DNA from: Scedosporium boydii
Lineage: Eukaryota > Ascomycota > Sordariomycetes > Microascales > Microascaceae
NCBI GenBank assembly: GCA_002221725.1
Contig: NJFT01000241.1
Span: 1 to 59,401, forward strand
Direction: 5' to 3'
Length of the DNA stretch: 59,401 nt
Shown here: one piece after another, positions 22,548 through 34,497 of the stretch
How the letters are laid out: each line of letters opens with the position of its first letter
Position numbering within the stretch: position 1 is the stretch's first letter
Position numbers and translations under genes: made by a program
The notes under the pieces: model-generated
What the model saw: only the letters and a program-made list of their open reading frames with translations
What the model was told of the DNA's origin: nothing
Database searches by the model: none

Positions 22548-25500
22548 TTCACAACGCACCAGCCTGCCTCGCCAGCCATCGTGAACCAGTCTGCTCGAGT
22601 TGCGGATGAAAATTTCTGCGCTAGCCTTCGAACCTCCAGGTATGTTACAATATGCCCTTGATCGCGTCCTTTTTGGGTATCATTAGGGACTTTTAGCCTG
22701 CAGCCCCATTCCGACAAACACACTACTACGAAGTACAAGTAGCGTAGAGTAGTATTGCTAACAAAATACTACGAAATTGGAGTATTGATTTAGTGTACTT
22801 CGTAGGCAACCTCAAGCTCACAACAACAGCGTACTTCGTCCTGTATTGCAGTGCAAAGAATCCAATGTCTTAGGGCGGGGGTGGGGGGTTTACTTGGCCG
22901 GGGGTCGATTCCAGCAAGAGTGTGGATGATCAGACTTCCATTGGCTGGCAGGCAAGGAAATCCCAGCGTGCTGGTATCAAGCGAAACACTCAATAGCGCA
23001 TCTGCATCCATGACGCTTCTGTTTTCTTGATAACTGACAAACACAAGAGGAACTCGGGATACCTTTGATCCTGGATGCGGATCTCTCCGCCGTAACGAGA
23101 GCTTTCAAGGCTTGACGCAGTTGACAGCACGGCCCTTTCGGCCCATTTCCTGGCATAATTAAGCTCCACACTCTATCTCCAGCCGCCTCAGTTAAATACT
23201 ACATAGGCATTTCCGATCACGAGAGAGGTTATCAGCAAACATGTTTGACAGATGATAGGCAGGAATTGAAACGATTCGATCACTGATCATTGATCTTAAC
23301 GAGAACTCGGGCTGGGCAAAATGAGGTACCTCCGGATAACAGCGGCTTTCGGCCGTTGATCTCCTCGTCGTTTTTATTATCTCAAAGCCTTCCGAGATGT
23401 GGTTCTACCCCTCCTCTTCTCCAGTTCCTTTGGCCCCGTGCCTCATTGCCTCCTAAGCTCGGTACTCACGGGCCCTAGTGTCATGCTCAATTTCTTCATT
23501 TTTTCCTCCGGCAGCCTACAAAGTACATGATGTATAGCCGTGTTGGAGACTGCATTGGATGCCTGGCTGGGGAGAGGATGCCTTTCAACCACTGGCACGT
23601 GCCCCGCCGTTGAATGTGTCTAACGTAGTCTACTCCGCACAATGCGCATTGGACGTCGCTGATAGGAGATAGGAGGAGCCAGTTGAGAGACGGCGGAAAG
23701 TAAGAAGCATCAATAATCTGTGTAAGAAGTTACTTTGGACGAAGTAGCAGAGAGGAAAAGCAAGCACAATGGGTGGGGCAGCGGGGGATCTTCTTTTTTA
23801 TCCCTCTTTTTTTCGTTCAAGCCTTTGTTTGATGATACCTTCATGATCTTCAAATCCCTCGCATTCTATAGTACTATGTAATGGAATCGAGATGGCTGCG
23901 CTCTCCGGCCCCTACCGGTCTCGGAGACTCCGACCACCAAGACGAAGTCAAGGGACCGGGGACAAGGACGGGGAGAAGGGAAAAAGGAAACTCCGAAAAA
24001 AAAATGAGAGAAAAAAAGAAAAGATCCTTAGACCTCCTCATGTCTTGCGACTTGCTACCCACTCGACAGCACTAAACCATACTACGGTGCACTAACCTCT
24101 AGAAAAGAACTGATCCCGCGCATCAAATTGAGGCTCATCCCCCTCCGTACTTCGTAGGGTAGGCCCCCATGTGAGCTGGTTACGTGGGGTGAACAAACAA
24201 CAAAAAGGAGGGGGCTGCAAACGGCCCTGGTCCATCTTTGGCCATTGATGAAGCCACGTACGAAGTAAAAGAGCAGAGGGATGCAAGGAAGTTGCCTCGA
24301 GGATGGCGGGTCGGGTTTTAATCCCACGTTCCGTCCGCTTCGTTTTAGGACAGGGGACCGGATCACGAGGACCATCAATATCAAGAAGCAACGAAGAATG
24401 TGAGTACTCACATCGGGGGGCATCGAATCAGAGCGGTTTTCTTTGACTTTCTTCTTTTGGTCCCCAGCTCTAGCTCCTCCTTGTCGTCCAATTGACCCGT
24501 TACCGGTGTTGGTGCTATCATGATCTCGCGCCTTGGAAACTGCTGCCCGTCATATCAACTCTTTCGCATGTGCATGCTTCTTGGCTGTCTTCCTTGCACT
24601 ACGTCAATGTAGGGCTTGCGTTTCCCTTGACATCACCAATTGCTCTTAGTGGACGACGCCTACATACCTGGTTCCTGTCTGCGGACAATGCCTGGCTGGA
24701 GCACAGCCCTGCGGTTTCCCCGCCCCCACCCTGCACAACCCTCGACATTGATGATGGATGAACCCCTCCGAGAACCTCGCTCGCTTGGGAATAATGACTG
24801 CGAGTGATGACATGCATCCGGCTGTTGGGATGGGTCCGGTTCCGTTCGAGGTCTCTTGGAGTTTTTGATCTCGTGGACTTGAGCTGTTTGAGTACCCAGC
24901 TGCTAGCGTCTGTATCGACCCGTTAACACCGATTTAACTTGTGTGAAGTGGAAATCGGCTGGCACCTAGTTTAGTTTATAGGTTTCACAGATCGGAACGG
25001 ACTATCAAAGCTGCCGTTGAAGAGCCATTTTTGCTGCGCGTCGAATTTTTTCCGCCTATTTTTATCCAGTGGTGATTCCCGAATAGGAAACCGCGGGGTC
25101 TAGGCTCATCCAGCGACGTATCGTAGGCGCGCAATTCAGTTGAGGGAAGAAAAAAAAAAATAGAATTTGCTGAACCAGATCTGTTTAGTTTTGTTTCGAG
25201 AGGGATATCAGACTCTCTTACGACCGAAGGAAGCTCAATTGGCATAGTTGGCCAATTCATTGGGTCTGACGAAGAACATTTGAAGCTTACAGTCCCAAAG
25301 GTCGGTCTCAATCTCACCTGTTGCTCTCTCAAATTCAATCCGATCTGGTGCCCCTCCCCCTCAATCTGAAATTTTACAACCCCACCATGAAGCACATGCG
25401 ACGACAGCGCAACTTCTAGTGTAGCCCCCAAAAAAAGTCAACAAAGCTGTCGCAACAAGCCCGGAGCTGGGTGGGAATCGCTCTTGTAAAGGCAATTGAA

Positions 25501-25573
25501 AACGGAGGTTCAGGACAACCTCATCTCTAACACCTTCACAGAAGAAACCCCTTCGTCTTAACCCCCTACAAAG

Positions 25574-27973
25574 ATGGCCGCCGTCCTCAAGGGTCCCATC
25601 CGCATCCTCCTCATCGGCAACGGAGGCCGCGAGCACGCCCTCGCCTGGAAGCTCAGCCAGTCCCCGCGCGTCGAATCCATCCTCGCCGTCCCAGGCAACG
25701 GCGGCACCGCCCTCTGCCCCAAAGTAACCAACGTCACCGACGTCTCGCCCGACGACTTCCCCGCCCTCGTCGAGCTCGCCCGTTCCAAGTCCATCAACCT
25801 CGTCGTTCCGGGCCCCGAGGCGCCCCTTGTCGCTGGAGTGGCCGAGCACTTTCGGGATGCCAACATCCGCTGCTTCGGACCCTCGCTAGAGGCTGCGCGT
25901 CTCGAGGGCAGCAAGACGTTTTCGAAGGATTTCATGAAGAGGCATGGGATCCCCACGGCGGCGTACGAGAACTTTTCCGACGCGGATAGGGCCCTGGCGT
26001 ACCTCGAAACGATTTCCCATGACGTCGTTATCAAGGCTACCGGTATCGCCGCCGGCAAGGGTGTCATCATCCCCACGACCAAGGAAGAGGCGAGGGCCGC
26101 CGTCAAGGAGATCATGGTTGACAGGGCCTTCGGCTCGGCCGGTGACGAGATCGTCATCGAGGAGTACCTCGACGGCCAGGAACTCAGCATCCTCACCTTT
26201 TCCGACGGCACCAACTTCCAATCGCTCCCCGCCGCCCAGGACCACAAGCGCATTTTCGACGGCGACGAGGGCCCCAACACGGGCGGCATGGGCTGCTACG
26301 CGCCCACGCCCATCTCCACCCCCGAGCTCATGGACCGCGTCAACCGTGAGATCCTCGAGCCCACCTTCCGTGGTATGCGCCGCGAGGGTAACCGCTTCGT
26401 CGGTGTCCTCTTTACGGGCCTCATGATCGCCAAGGACGGCACCCCCAAGGTCCTCGAGTACAACGTCCGCTTCGGCGACCCGGAAACCCAGACCGTCCTG
26501 CCCCTCTTGTCGGCCGACACCGACCTCGCCGACGTCATGCTCCACTGCGTTGACGGCTGCCTCGACGGCATCGACCTCAAGATCGACAACCGCTTCAGCG
26601 CCACCGTCGTCGTTGCCTCGGGCGGCTACCCGGGATCCTACGCCAAGGGCACGCCCATGGCCGTCGCCGCCGATAAGGCACCCGAATACGTCAACATCTT
26701 CCACGCTGGAACCGCTTTTGACGGCCAGCAGCTCAAGACGGCGGGTGGCCGCGTCATCGCCGCCAACGCCACCGCCGACTCCCTCCAGGCCGCCGTCGAC
26801 CGCGCCTACGAGGGCGTCAAGCTCATCAACTTTGACGGCATGTTCTTCCGCAAGGACATTGCCCATCGCGCCCTCCGCCCCGCCGCCGCCAAGTCTGAGC
26901 AGCAGCAAGAAGAAGGCCTCACCTACGCACAGGCCGGCGTAAGCATCGAAGCCGGCAACGCCCTAGTCGAGCGCATCCGCGCAGCCGTAGCCTCGACGAA
27001 ACGAGCGGGCGCCGACGCCGAAATCGGCGGCTTCGGAGGCGAGCTCGACCTCTCCAAGTGCGGATTCCCAGGTGGCCCCATCCTCGTAGGCGCCATTGAC
27101 GGCGTCGGCACGAAGCTCATGATCGCCCAGGCCATCGACAAGCACGATACCGTCGGTGTCGATCTCGTTGCCATGAACGTGAACGACCTTGTCGTCCAGG
27201 GCGCCCAGCCCCTCATGTTCCTCGACTACTACGGTTGCAGCAAGCTCGACGTAGCCGCGGCGGCCTCCTTCGTAGAGGGCGTAGCGCAAGGCTGCATCCA
27301 ATCAGGCTGCGCCCTCGTCGGTGGCGAAACCGCCGAGATGCCCGGTCTCTACCACGGCAAGGACTACGACGCCGCCGGAGCCGCCATCGGAATCGTCACC
27401 GAAGCTTCCAGGCTACCCCGCAAGGACGCCATGCAGCAAGGCGACGTCCTCCTAGGCCTCGCCTCCTCGGGCGTGCACTCCAACGGATTCTCCCTCGTCC
27501 GCAAGATCCTCTCACGCGCCAACGTCCCCTTCACAGCCCCCGCCCCCTGGAACCCATCCCTCTCGGCCGGCGAAGCCCTCCTCACCCCTACGAAGATCTA
27601 CGTCCCCTCCGTCCTCGCCCTCACCTCCTCCAACCTCGCCAAGGGCCTCGCCCACATCACCGGCGGCGGCCTCGTCGAAAACCCTCCCCGCATGCTGCCC
27701 TCTCATCTCGCTGCCGAGATCGACCTTTCTTCGTGGCCTCTTCCTCCCGTTTTCGCTTGGCTCCAGAGCGCGGGCGCCGTAACGGATCAGGAAATGTGTA
27801 GGGCCTTTAATACGGGTATCGGTATGCTCGTTGTTGTCGGCGCTGAGGAGGTCGAGAAGGCGACGAAGGTGCTCGAGGAGGCTGGGGAGAAGGTGTTTAG
27901 GGTTGGTAGGCTAGTAGAGAGGAAGGAAGGTGCTGAGGGGGTTGTTCTTTTGAATTCGTTTTCGAAGGCGTAA
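25574..27973 (+). CDS. ADE5,7: Bifunctional GAR synthetase / AIR synthetase (purine biosynthesis)
   Basis: Single exon of 799 aa with ATG at 25574 in good context (AAAGATGGCC). The N-terminal half is phosphoribosylamine-glycine ligase: IGNGGREHALAWKL near residue 15, an ATP-grasp domain (about 105-300) with GPNTGGMGCYAP and KVLEYNVRFGDPETQ, then the GARS C domain. The C-terminal half (from about residue 450, TYAQAGVSIEAGNALV) is phosphoribosylformylglycinamidine cyclo-ligase, with GVGTKLMIA, GVDLVAMNVNDLVVQGAQP and GCALVGGETAEMPG. Together they catalyse steps 2 and 5 of de novo purine synthesis in the cytosol. The two-domain fusion without a GAR transformylase domain is the fungal arrangement. 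Codons are strongly C-ending, typical of high expression. An antisense open frame of 340 codons (25886-26908) is a composition shadow. Confidence 0.97.
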   Translation: MAAVLKGPIRILLIGNGGREHALAWKLSQSPRVESILAVPGNGGTALCPKVTNVTDVSPDDFPALVELARSKSINLVVPGPEAPLVAGVAEHFRDANIRCFGPSLEAARLEGSKTFSKDFMKRHGIPTAAYENFSDADRALAYLETISHDVVIKATGIAAGKGVIIPTTKEEARAAVKEIMVDRAFGSAGDEIVIEEYLDGQELSILTFSDGTNFQSLPAAQDHKRIFDGDEGPNTGGMGCYAPTPISTPELMDRVNREILEPTFRGMRREGNRFVGVLFTGLMIAKDGTPKVLEYNVRFGDPETQTVLPLLSADTDLADVMLHCVDGCLDGIDLKIDNRFSATVVVASGGYPGSYAKGTPMAVAADKAPEYVNIFHAGTAFDGQQLKTAGGRVIAANATADSLQAAVDRAYEGVKLINFDGMFFRKDIAHRALRPAAAKSEQQQEEGLTYAQAGVSIEAGNALVERIRAAVASTKRAGADAEIGGFGGELDLSKCGFPGGPILVGAIDGVGTKLMIAQAIDKHDTVGVDLVAMNVNDLVVQGAQPLMFLDYYGCSKLDVAAAASFVEGVAQGCIQSGCALVGGETAEMPGLYHGKDYDAAGAAIGIVTEASRLPRKDAMQQGDVLLGLASSGVHSNGFSLVRKILSRANVPFTAPAPWNPSLSAGEALLTPTKIYVPSVLALTSSNLAKGLAHITGGGLVENPPRMLPSHLAAEIDLSSWPLPPVFAWLQSAGAVTDQEMCRAFNTGIGMLVVVGAEEVEKATKVLEEAGEKVFRVGRLVERKEGAEGVVLLNSFSKA

Positions 27974-29884
27974 GCGTTATTGGTATGAGAGGCCGGCGGA
28001 AGAGGAATGAGATATACTTGGTTTGGGTTTTTACAAAAATGGGTTTGAGGTAGGGATGTGAACCATATCACAAAAATCAGTACGGGCAATGAATAGACAA
28101 AATAACAAAATTCAGACTCAAACACTCCAGTTGCGGAAGTGGAAGTTCGTTTGCAACGCGCCTTCCGAGCTTTGAGAGCGGCTTGTGTGTGTATGTGTTA
28201 TATATGAAAATTTGGCTCTGGATTTCCAACGGTTCATGGAAGCTCAAGTGGTCGAGCGGTGACGCACCGTTTATAAACTACTTCCGCAAGGCGCCGGCGT
28301 GGAACCCGGTCTGGTCAAACCATGAAGCCTGGAGGAAATTGGGAAATGGGGAGGGAGAAGTGGGAATTCTTTTTTGGTAGATTTATCTACATTATCTGGA
28401 CTTTTTTTTTTTTTCTTCTTCCCCGCTAGAGAATCGCCCTCCAGGACGTTCTCTTGAGGTTGTGATATATATAAAGGCCGGAGACGCTGTGGAGGGAGTT
28501 GAGGCGAGGGGGGAAGCTTGAAGAGGATGTTGGTTCGACCCTGGGATATGGCTTCTACGCCGCCCTTTTTTTTTTTTCGTGCCATTCTCGAATTCGGTGA
28601 ACTCAAAGGAACTGCCACTACCTTCTTAGGAATACCGTATATGATACTTAGGGAATCTGTCACTCTCTCTTTGGATTTGGGAAATAATATGGAGGCATTG
28701 GTAGATGGAGATACGGAGAATCTTCCTACCCCCCTATTCCGTTGGTAGATTATTTAGTCGTGCGAGCAGATTTTGAGCTCGAGCTTGGTAGTCTTTAGGT
28801 TACCACTGTAGTATCTTCGGAACGGGCTTCCCTTCTTTGACTTCAATATCGAGACCAGTTCTTCCCCAATGTGATTGGCATCGTCTGCTGGCATCGGAAT
28901 CCTTGGACTTCATTGCACCAAAAGCCAAACGATAGAGCTGCTTCCTTTCCTCACTTTTTTTGCTGCTATATCCTTTGCCAAGTCTACACCTAAAGTGTCG
29001 ACCTTGATATATTCATCATGATCAAATAGTTGATACATTATACCAACTCCGTCGCAATCGAAGTTGTGAAGTCATTCGAAAGATACTACACCTCCATTAG
29101 TTCTCTCTCGATACGTATACTCTCCCATAAGCGTGTTATACCTATTCGACTCGAGTAGGAGTGGGAATACTACTTGATCTCTCATCAACTAACCCGCCTC
29201 TGTGTGTTAGTGGGCGTAATGTTTGCCCACTCTTAAGCTGACTGTAAACCACGGTTCCCCAAGTCGGTGCCTGGTTCGTTCTGCTAGTTTTGACATATAA
29301 GACTAATATTCACCTCTCAAGCTCAGGTCTCGTTTTAGGACGGACACACTTGGAAATCATAGAAAGGGGAAGGCAGTCTCGTCACATTTCAGCGTTCGTT
29401 GAGTCTCTCGCTTGGGGGAGGATGTTCGGTGAGAGTTTCCGCGGGCAGACCAGATAGATGCAGTCTTATCTCTTTCCAGTTCCAATGACCTTGCCACTCC
29501 TTCCTCGGATCGATAGTCTCCTTCTTGTGTAGTACTAATGTCTCGACTAGATGAAGGATTGAACCTGACGTGAAGATGAAGATGGAGTGGTCTAGAACTG
29601 GCCGCTCTAATTGGTGAGGGCGGGAGTTGAAGTCTTCGGTGATTATGTAATGGGGCTCTTGAATTCTGACCGTGAATTAATTTTCGCGAGGCTCAAAAGA
29701 ATTAATTTTGGAGCTTCAATATTTTTCCCTTTAGGAGGCAACGATCTCAATCCAGTGTGCGAGGGACTGACTCTGGATTGTTTTATTATCCCCCATCCCA
29801 GACACATTGGGGCTCACGATTTGAAATTACGGACTACGAGAAACCAACACATTCATCTCCCCAAACACACAGAAGCCACCTACA
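27974..29884. other. 1.9-kb spacer holding a tRNA-like fold
   Basis: The left part is the ADE5,7 3' region. A tRNA-like structure is at 28233-28326 (listed separately). A TATATATAAAG run at about 28467-28477 precedes a 73-codon open frame (ATG near 28527) that does not look coding. Several T runs occur. The right end is the promoter region of the zinc-knuckle gene. Confidence 0.55.
28233..28326 (+). other. tRNA-like sequence, possible tRNA pseudogene or SINE head
   Basis: TTCATGG (28233-28239) and CCATGAA (28320-28326) form a perfect 7-bp terminal stem. Immediately inside are AA and GCTC-AAGTGGTC-GAGC, an exact D-arm-like hairpin. An A-box-like TGGTCGAGCGG overlaps it. The centre, with TTTATAA, could be an anticodon loop. 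No good T-arm is present: GGTCAAACC resembles a B box with one base lost. The element therefore looks like a decayed tRNA gene or tRNA-derived element, not a functional tRNA. Confidence 0.3.
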
Positions 29885-30794
29885 ATGGCGCCATCAACGC
29901 CCCAGACGGGCCCCTCATCCCGTCTCCTCTCCATGAAATTCATGCAACGAGGCGCCGCAACGGCCGAATCCCTCCCATCCCCATCCCCGCAAGAAAGCTC
30001 CTCGAAGCGCCGCAAGCTCAGCCACCACAAATCCGCAGGCAACACCCCGACGCCAGCGTCCGCCGACACCGACCTCTTCTCGCACGCCAAGATCCAGGCC
30101 GCCGTCGAGGAGCTCGAAGCCAAGCGTCGCGCGGCCGTGGAGCGGCGGGCGGCCGAGCTGTCGGATTCTCACTGGGTTCTTGACATACCTATTGCGAAGG
30201 GGGTTGCGGCGCGGGGTGGTGGCGCGGAGGAGAAGCCGCCTTTGAGGGTGGTTTATGTGGGCTATGGGGAGATTGATCGTGCCGGGGGTGACTCTGACGG
30301 TGAGGGGGCTCAGGATGATGTACGCGCCGGACGGAGGATTACGGGGAATTATAAGAGGAAGGAGGATAAGGAAGCTGAGGAGGTGAGTGAAACTTGGGAG
30401 GCGAAGGAAGGGGGGATCTTTCATCATGGGGGGTTTACGCTGACATGTCTGAACTCGTTAGGATTCTGGCAGTGGTTCTTCGGATAGTGATGGCGATTCC
30501 GACGAGGAAGGGGAAGTCTCCAGCAGCTCTAACAGAGGCAGCAAGAAGAGCCAATCTTCCAAGAAGAAGCGCGACAAGGCCGAGAAGAAAAAGAAAAAGA
30601 AGGAAATCAAGCTTAGCCGATTGACATCAATATCCTCGGGCGGTGGCAGTGGTGGAATATCCCAAGGAGGAGGAGGAGGCGGCGCCTTCAACCGCCAGCC
30701 TATGAAGTGCTTTGCGTGCAGCGGGGTCGGCCACAAGTCCTCAGACTGTCCAAAAAACAAGGCCCGAAAGCGTCGTCGGGCAGCACCCTACTAA
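29885..30794 (+). CDS. CCHC zinc-knuckle protein, 276 aa
   Basis: Exons 29885-30382 and 30462-30794 are joined in phase 0 across intron 30383-30461 (GTGAGT...TAG). The N-terminus is basic and Ser/Pro-rich (SSKRRKLSHHKSA resembles a nuclear signal), followed by a helical stretch (HAKIQAAVEELEAKRRAAVE). The middle contains acidic Ser/Asp runs and a long Lys-rich tract. A Gly-rich linker leads to a single C-terminal zinc knuckle, CFACSGVGHKSSDC (Cys249, Cys252, His257, Cys262), then a basic tail. CCHC knuckles bind single-stranded nucleic acid, so a nuclear RNA-related role is plausible, but the specific function is unknown. Without splicing the knuckle is lost, which supports the intron. Confidence 0.85.
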
Positions 30795-33700
30795 GGAAAG
30801 GAAAAATCAACCGTCGACGTATCGAGACCATATTGGGCGGTTATGGTGAGTGTGCGAGGGGACAATATGAGTCTGGTAAGCAAACTTGTGCACGCCCCTA
30901 GCTCAAAACCACACCCTACCAATACAGGCTGTAGCTATACCTGCCACTAGATGATCGGAGATGTCATATTGGGAGATCTTGTCAAAAAGAAAGGACACAT
31001 ATTTGAGTTACTAGCATCTGCCTCCCTGCAGCCGAGGAAGCACATGCCTGGATTAACTTCCTCACCGGTCCTATGGCGAGCTTGATGATTTTTAGAAACA
31101 TCTTCAGAAAGAGGAGGACTGTACATGACTTGTCACATCGAAAACACCTTTTGGACAAACGATTCTTCATACCCATTTAGCTCCAAAGGCGAGCTGATGA
31201 CTGTCGTGCAAGTTCGTCCTCGATAAACCTCCAATTTCTTTTACCCTCTCCATAATTACTGGGAGATGATATAATTCCTTTTTTCCCTTGTCATGACCCG
31301 CCCCCCTTAGGAGTAATGTGAACAAAATAAACAAAGGATTTCGGGCAAAAAAAAAAAGTGTTTATCTAGCTGAAACGAAACGGATTTGCCGTGTTTTCCA
31401 AGCTCTCATACTTCGTAGATGTCCCAGAAACGTTCGCGGGAACAAGAAATGTTGCATGTCAATGTCATTCCTGAATCCTGATAAGCCTTGATCCTTGCTT
31501 CCCTTCGCTCCACTCCCTCAGACGTGCGTCGTCCGCGTTGCATGAAGAAAAGCTATCTTGGGAGTCGGCCTTACTCGAAACGGTATTACCTTACACTTCG
31601 GGTAGGTGTGTTGTTGCGTCGACTTCGTAGGAAGAAAAAAGCAAAGAGAAGGAAAATGAGAAAGATATCAACTTCTGATATAGGTTACATAGGAAGGTAA
31701 ACACCACCCAAGAATGTCATCCTCCCCTATTCCGACAGGCAGAAATGGAAGATATCAAGATTCCTTTTTTATTTATTTTCTTTGTCTCGGGACCGGCCCC
31801 CCTTCGGGCAACAGGAAGTAAGAGATCTCGCATAAAGGAGCCGGGGAGCTGCAGCCATCAGGATTGGCTATGACGCAAGGAGGAGGCACCCTCAATGAAA
31901 TGGGTCCTGATCAATGCGCTGCTTTATGCTGTTCACCGAGTGTTGGGAAAATGGAAATAAACACGGACCTGTATAACTGATGATGCCAAACATTGAAGCG
32001 GATTCGTTATATCCTGTGTCGCGGAGCGGTAACACGGGAAAGGATTCCATCTGGGTCGAACCAAGGAGTAGGAAGCGTGTTTCCGCCGGGAAAGGGAGAC
32101 GAGGACGTCGGGCCGAACACTTGAAGATATTTGATATGATAGTTTTAAAGCCTGTTTTGCCCCGTAAAAGACGGCCGTGGCTGCGGGAAAACAAAGGATT
32201 CCTTGGGCGGGTTAGATGTTGATCGACCAGGATTAAGTTGGACGGCAGTTTCATTCTCCCTATTCGCGGGCTGCGTGAAACCTTCATTTGGTATTTTCTT
32301 TTTTTCTTCTTCTTCGGCTTCAAAGGAAGGAAGAAAGGAGGTCGAAGGATTTCCGGTATTGCATTCTATTGCATTCTGCTGGAATATTACAGCTTGGCGG
32401 TGTTCATTATGGGCTATAAGTTAAGGTGATATGGTTTTCGTCCGGGCCCAGGGACGATTACGGCGCGAGTTCCGATGACTCGGTTCCGTGGTGGGGATGG
32501 CGGAAGGTTGAAACCGACGAGTCCCAGCCGAAAGTAGCAAGCCACGGGCTCCTCTGCTACTCGATTCGGCCACAACTTGTCCTTTGGGTGGAACATCTGG
32601 GATCCACGGCTAAGGCGCGGTTAGGGGGGAGACTGCCTCACCACATCCGTCACCGATGCCCAACAAGGTCATCGCAAGATGTAGAGAAGGGTTGGACATG
32701 CCCAACTTGGGTGCACTCAAGGAGACGACCCCCGGTGGAAGAGCGGTGTATCTGTGTCCAATTTTTTTTTGTCAATCAGATATCCGCGCTTTCCGGGCGA
32801 GCGATGGACGACGGGTGAGATGGATGATGCACAGGGGAGTCGGCGGTGTAAGTCTTGGAAGCAATGACTCCCGCGTTCATAACACCCAATAAACCCCCTG
32901 ATCGGAGATCCCGTCGATTTCCCCTCAGCAGAGCGCCTTTGATTCTAGAAAGACAGGATGAAACCTCACCGGCATTAAGGCTGTCAGCCATTCCCGTGAT
33001 ATGATGATCAACACTCCCGACTGGGGAAGAAAGGATAATATCAATTGCAAAAAGAGAGCTAAGCATGTAAAGATAGGGGGATCCCATGCTCAGTTTCGAA
33101 CGAACAGGGGATCGAGCAGAAAATGCCCTTCCAAAGGCGGTAGGATTATCTTTGCACTATTCTTCAACACACCGGATTGCTTTGGAAGAGAGAAGAAAAA
33201 GATTGGCTGGCTCAAAGATTGGAAGGTATGTGTGTCGGGGGGCGTCGATCGCCATCCACCGGGTGTCCTTGGGCGAACCTCGAGGCGCTCGGCTCATTGT
33301 TTCCAATGTTGCACAGCATCTCCATCCAACCGTTTTCAGCGAGTCTGCTGAGGACACATGGAAGGAATTGTTACCTTGACCCACTGTATGCACCTTGATG
33401 TGTGCCTAAGTTTACCTTTCTTCTTGTTAGCATTTGCTGCAATCCTCGCCCGCACAGCTGTGCGTGGATCGATCTGGATGTCTAATGAAGATGTTGCGGT
33501 GCCAATGTCCAGGGTCATCCAAGACCATGGGAATCAATAATAATGCCAAACAATTTCGGAGCAGGGAATGGTCGGGTATCGGTGTCGGCATGTTGGTATC
33601 ACTAACACGTCCCTGACGGGAGGAGAGCGATTCAGTTTCTGAAAGAATCGGTGCCAATGTGCCTTCACACAGGCAGCAAGCAATGCCGAGTAATAATACT

Positions 33701-34417
33701 TGGTCCGAGGCAAGGACATTTGACGTTGATGCGAAAGTGCTGTGTGTGAGAACGGAGATTAAAGACATCAAGGATGATTGGCACGTCATCCATCCATGAC
33801 GGGGATGGAAGTGTACTTCGCGGGAAGTGTGGAGGCTGACGAGCCAAGATGCTATGTTACGAAGAACTTGCAGGTTGTTACCCCCACGGTTCCTTCCTTC
33901 GAAGAAGCACGAAGCAGGAGCACGACGCCCCTCCGGAAATGCCTCATGTTCTATTTCTCTAAGCGCCATTGCTCCTGCCTCGCCTCGCCTCCTGGAGGAT
34001 GCATGCATGAACTCTCAAGTCCCACCCACCAGGATAGGTAGGTGAAGCCCGGCCTGGGCTGGTCAAGATTGCGGTCTCTTACAAAGCAAACCCCGATCGA
34101 AAAAGTGGGATCTTGGTCGCACCTCCTTTTTTGATCACGGCGCGTCTTATCGACTCGATGGTCTTATTAATATAACGTATCAGATCAGGTGCGTGTCGGA
34201 AAGATGGGACGACAAATTCGGAGATGCTCTGCTGAGAAAGGACAAGGGTCTGCTCTGGACTCGGCATGCAAAGATCCATGATCTGCGGATTGAGTTGTCA
34301 CATGCAACTTATTTTGCTAGGTGCGTCAAGAGCCTAGGATAGCCTCTCTTCCCTGTCGTAGAGAATCGGGAATAATTGCAGTCGTTATTGTGGAGGACTT
34401 TGATTGAGTTCTTGATA

Positions 34418-34419
<2 letters not shown>

Positions 34420-34471
<52 letters not shown>

Positions 34472-34497
34472 TTTTTTTTTTTTTTTTTTTCTTTTTC
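34420..34497. repeat. Interrupted poly-T tract of about 78 bp
   Basis: A run of 46 T, then AC, 23 T, C and 5 T. It is the longest homopolymer in the window. It could be the reverse-strand poly(A) tail of a retroposed sequence lying to its right, or simple slippage; no recognisable element flanks it. Confidence 0.9.

Larger units (their letters stand above)
20733..25573. other. 4.8-kb gene-poor spacer with dispersed short motifs
   Basis: No gene was recognised over 4.8 kb. The spacer contains five exact copies of TACTTCGTA or its complement (21722, 22727, 22796, 24148, 24259) and many near copies, a TCACGGC triplet repeat (21456-21476) and a TTTGAGTGG triplet repeat (22521-22547). Open frames here are short and of non-coding composition. 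The right end must contain the ADE5,7 promoter; the left end the promoter of the disordered protein gene. Confidence 0.65.

Noticed and set aside
20733..25573. Secondary-metabolite or effector genes in the spacer
   Set aside because: Searched for signal peptides, Cys-rich small proteins and large synthase motifs; none was convincing.
25886..26908. 340-codon minus-strand open frame opposite ADE5,7
   Set aside because: Val/Gly/Asp-rich mirror of a GC-rich C-ending coding strand; no domain. A composition shadow.
33427..34008. 193-codon minus-strand frame
   Set aside because: No codon bias, no domain, overlapping several alternative frames; most likely chance.
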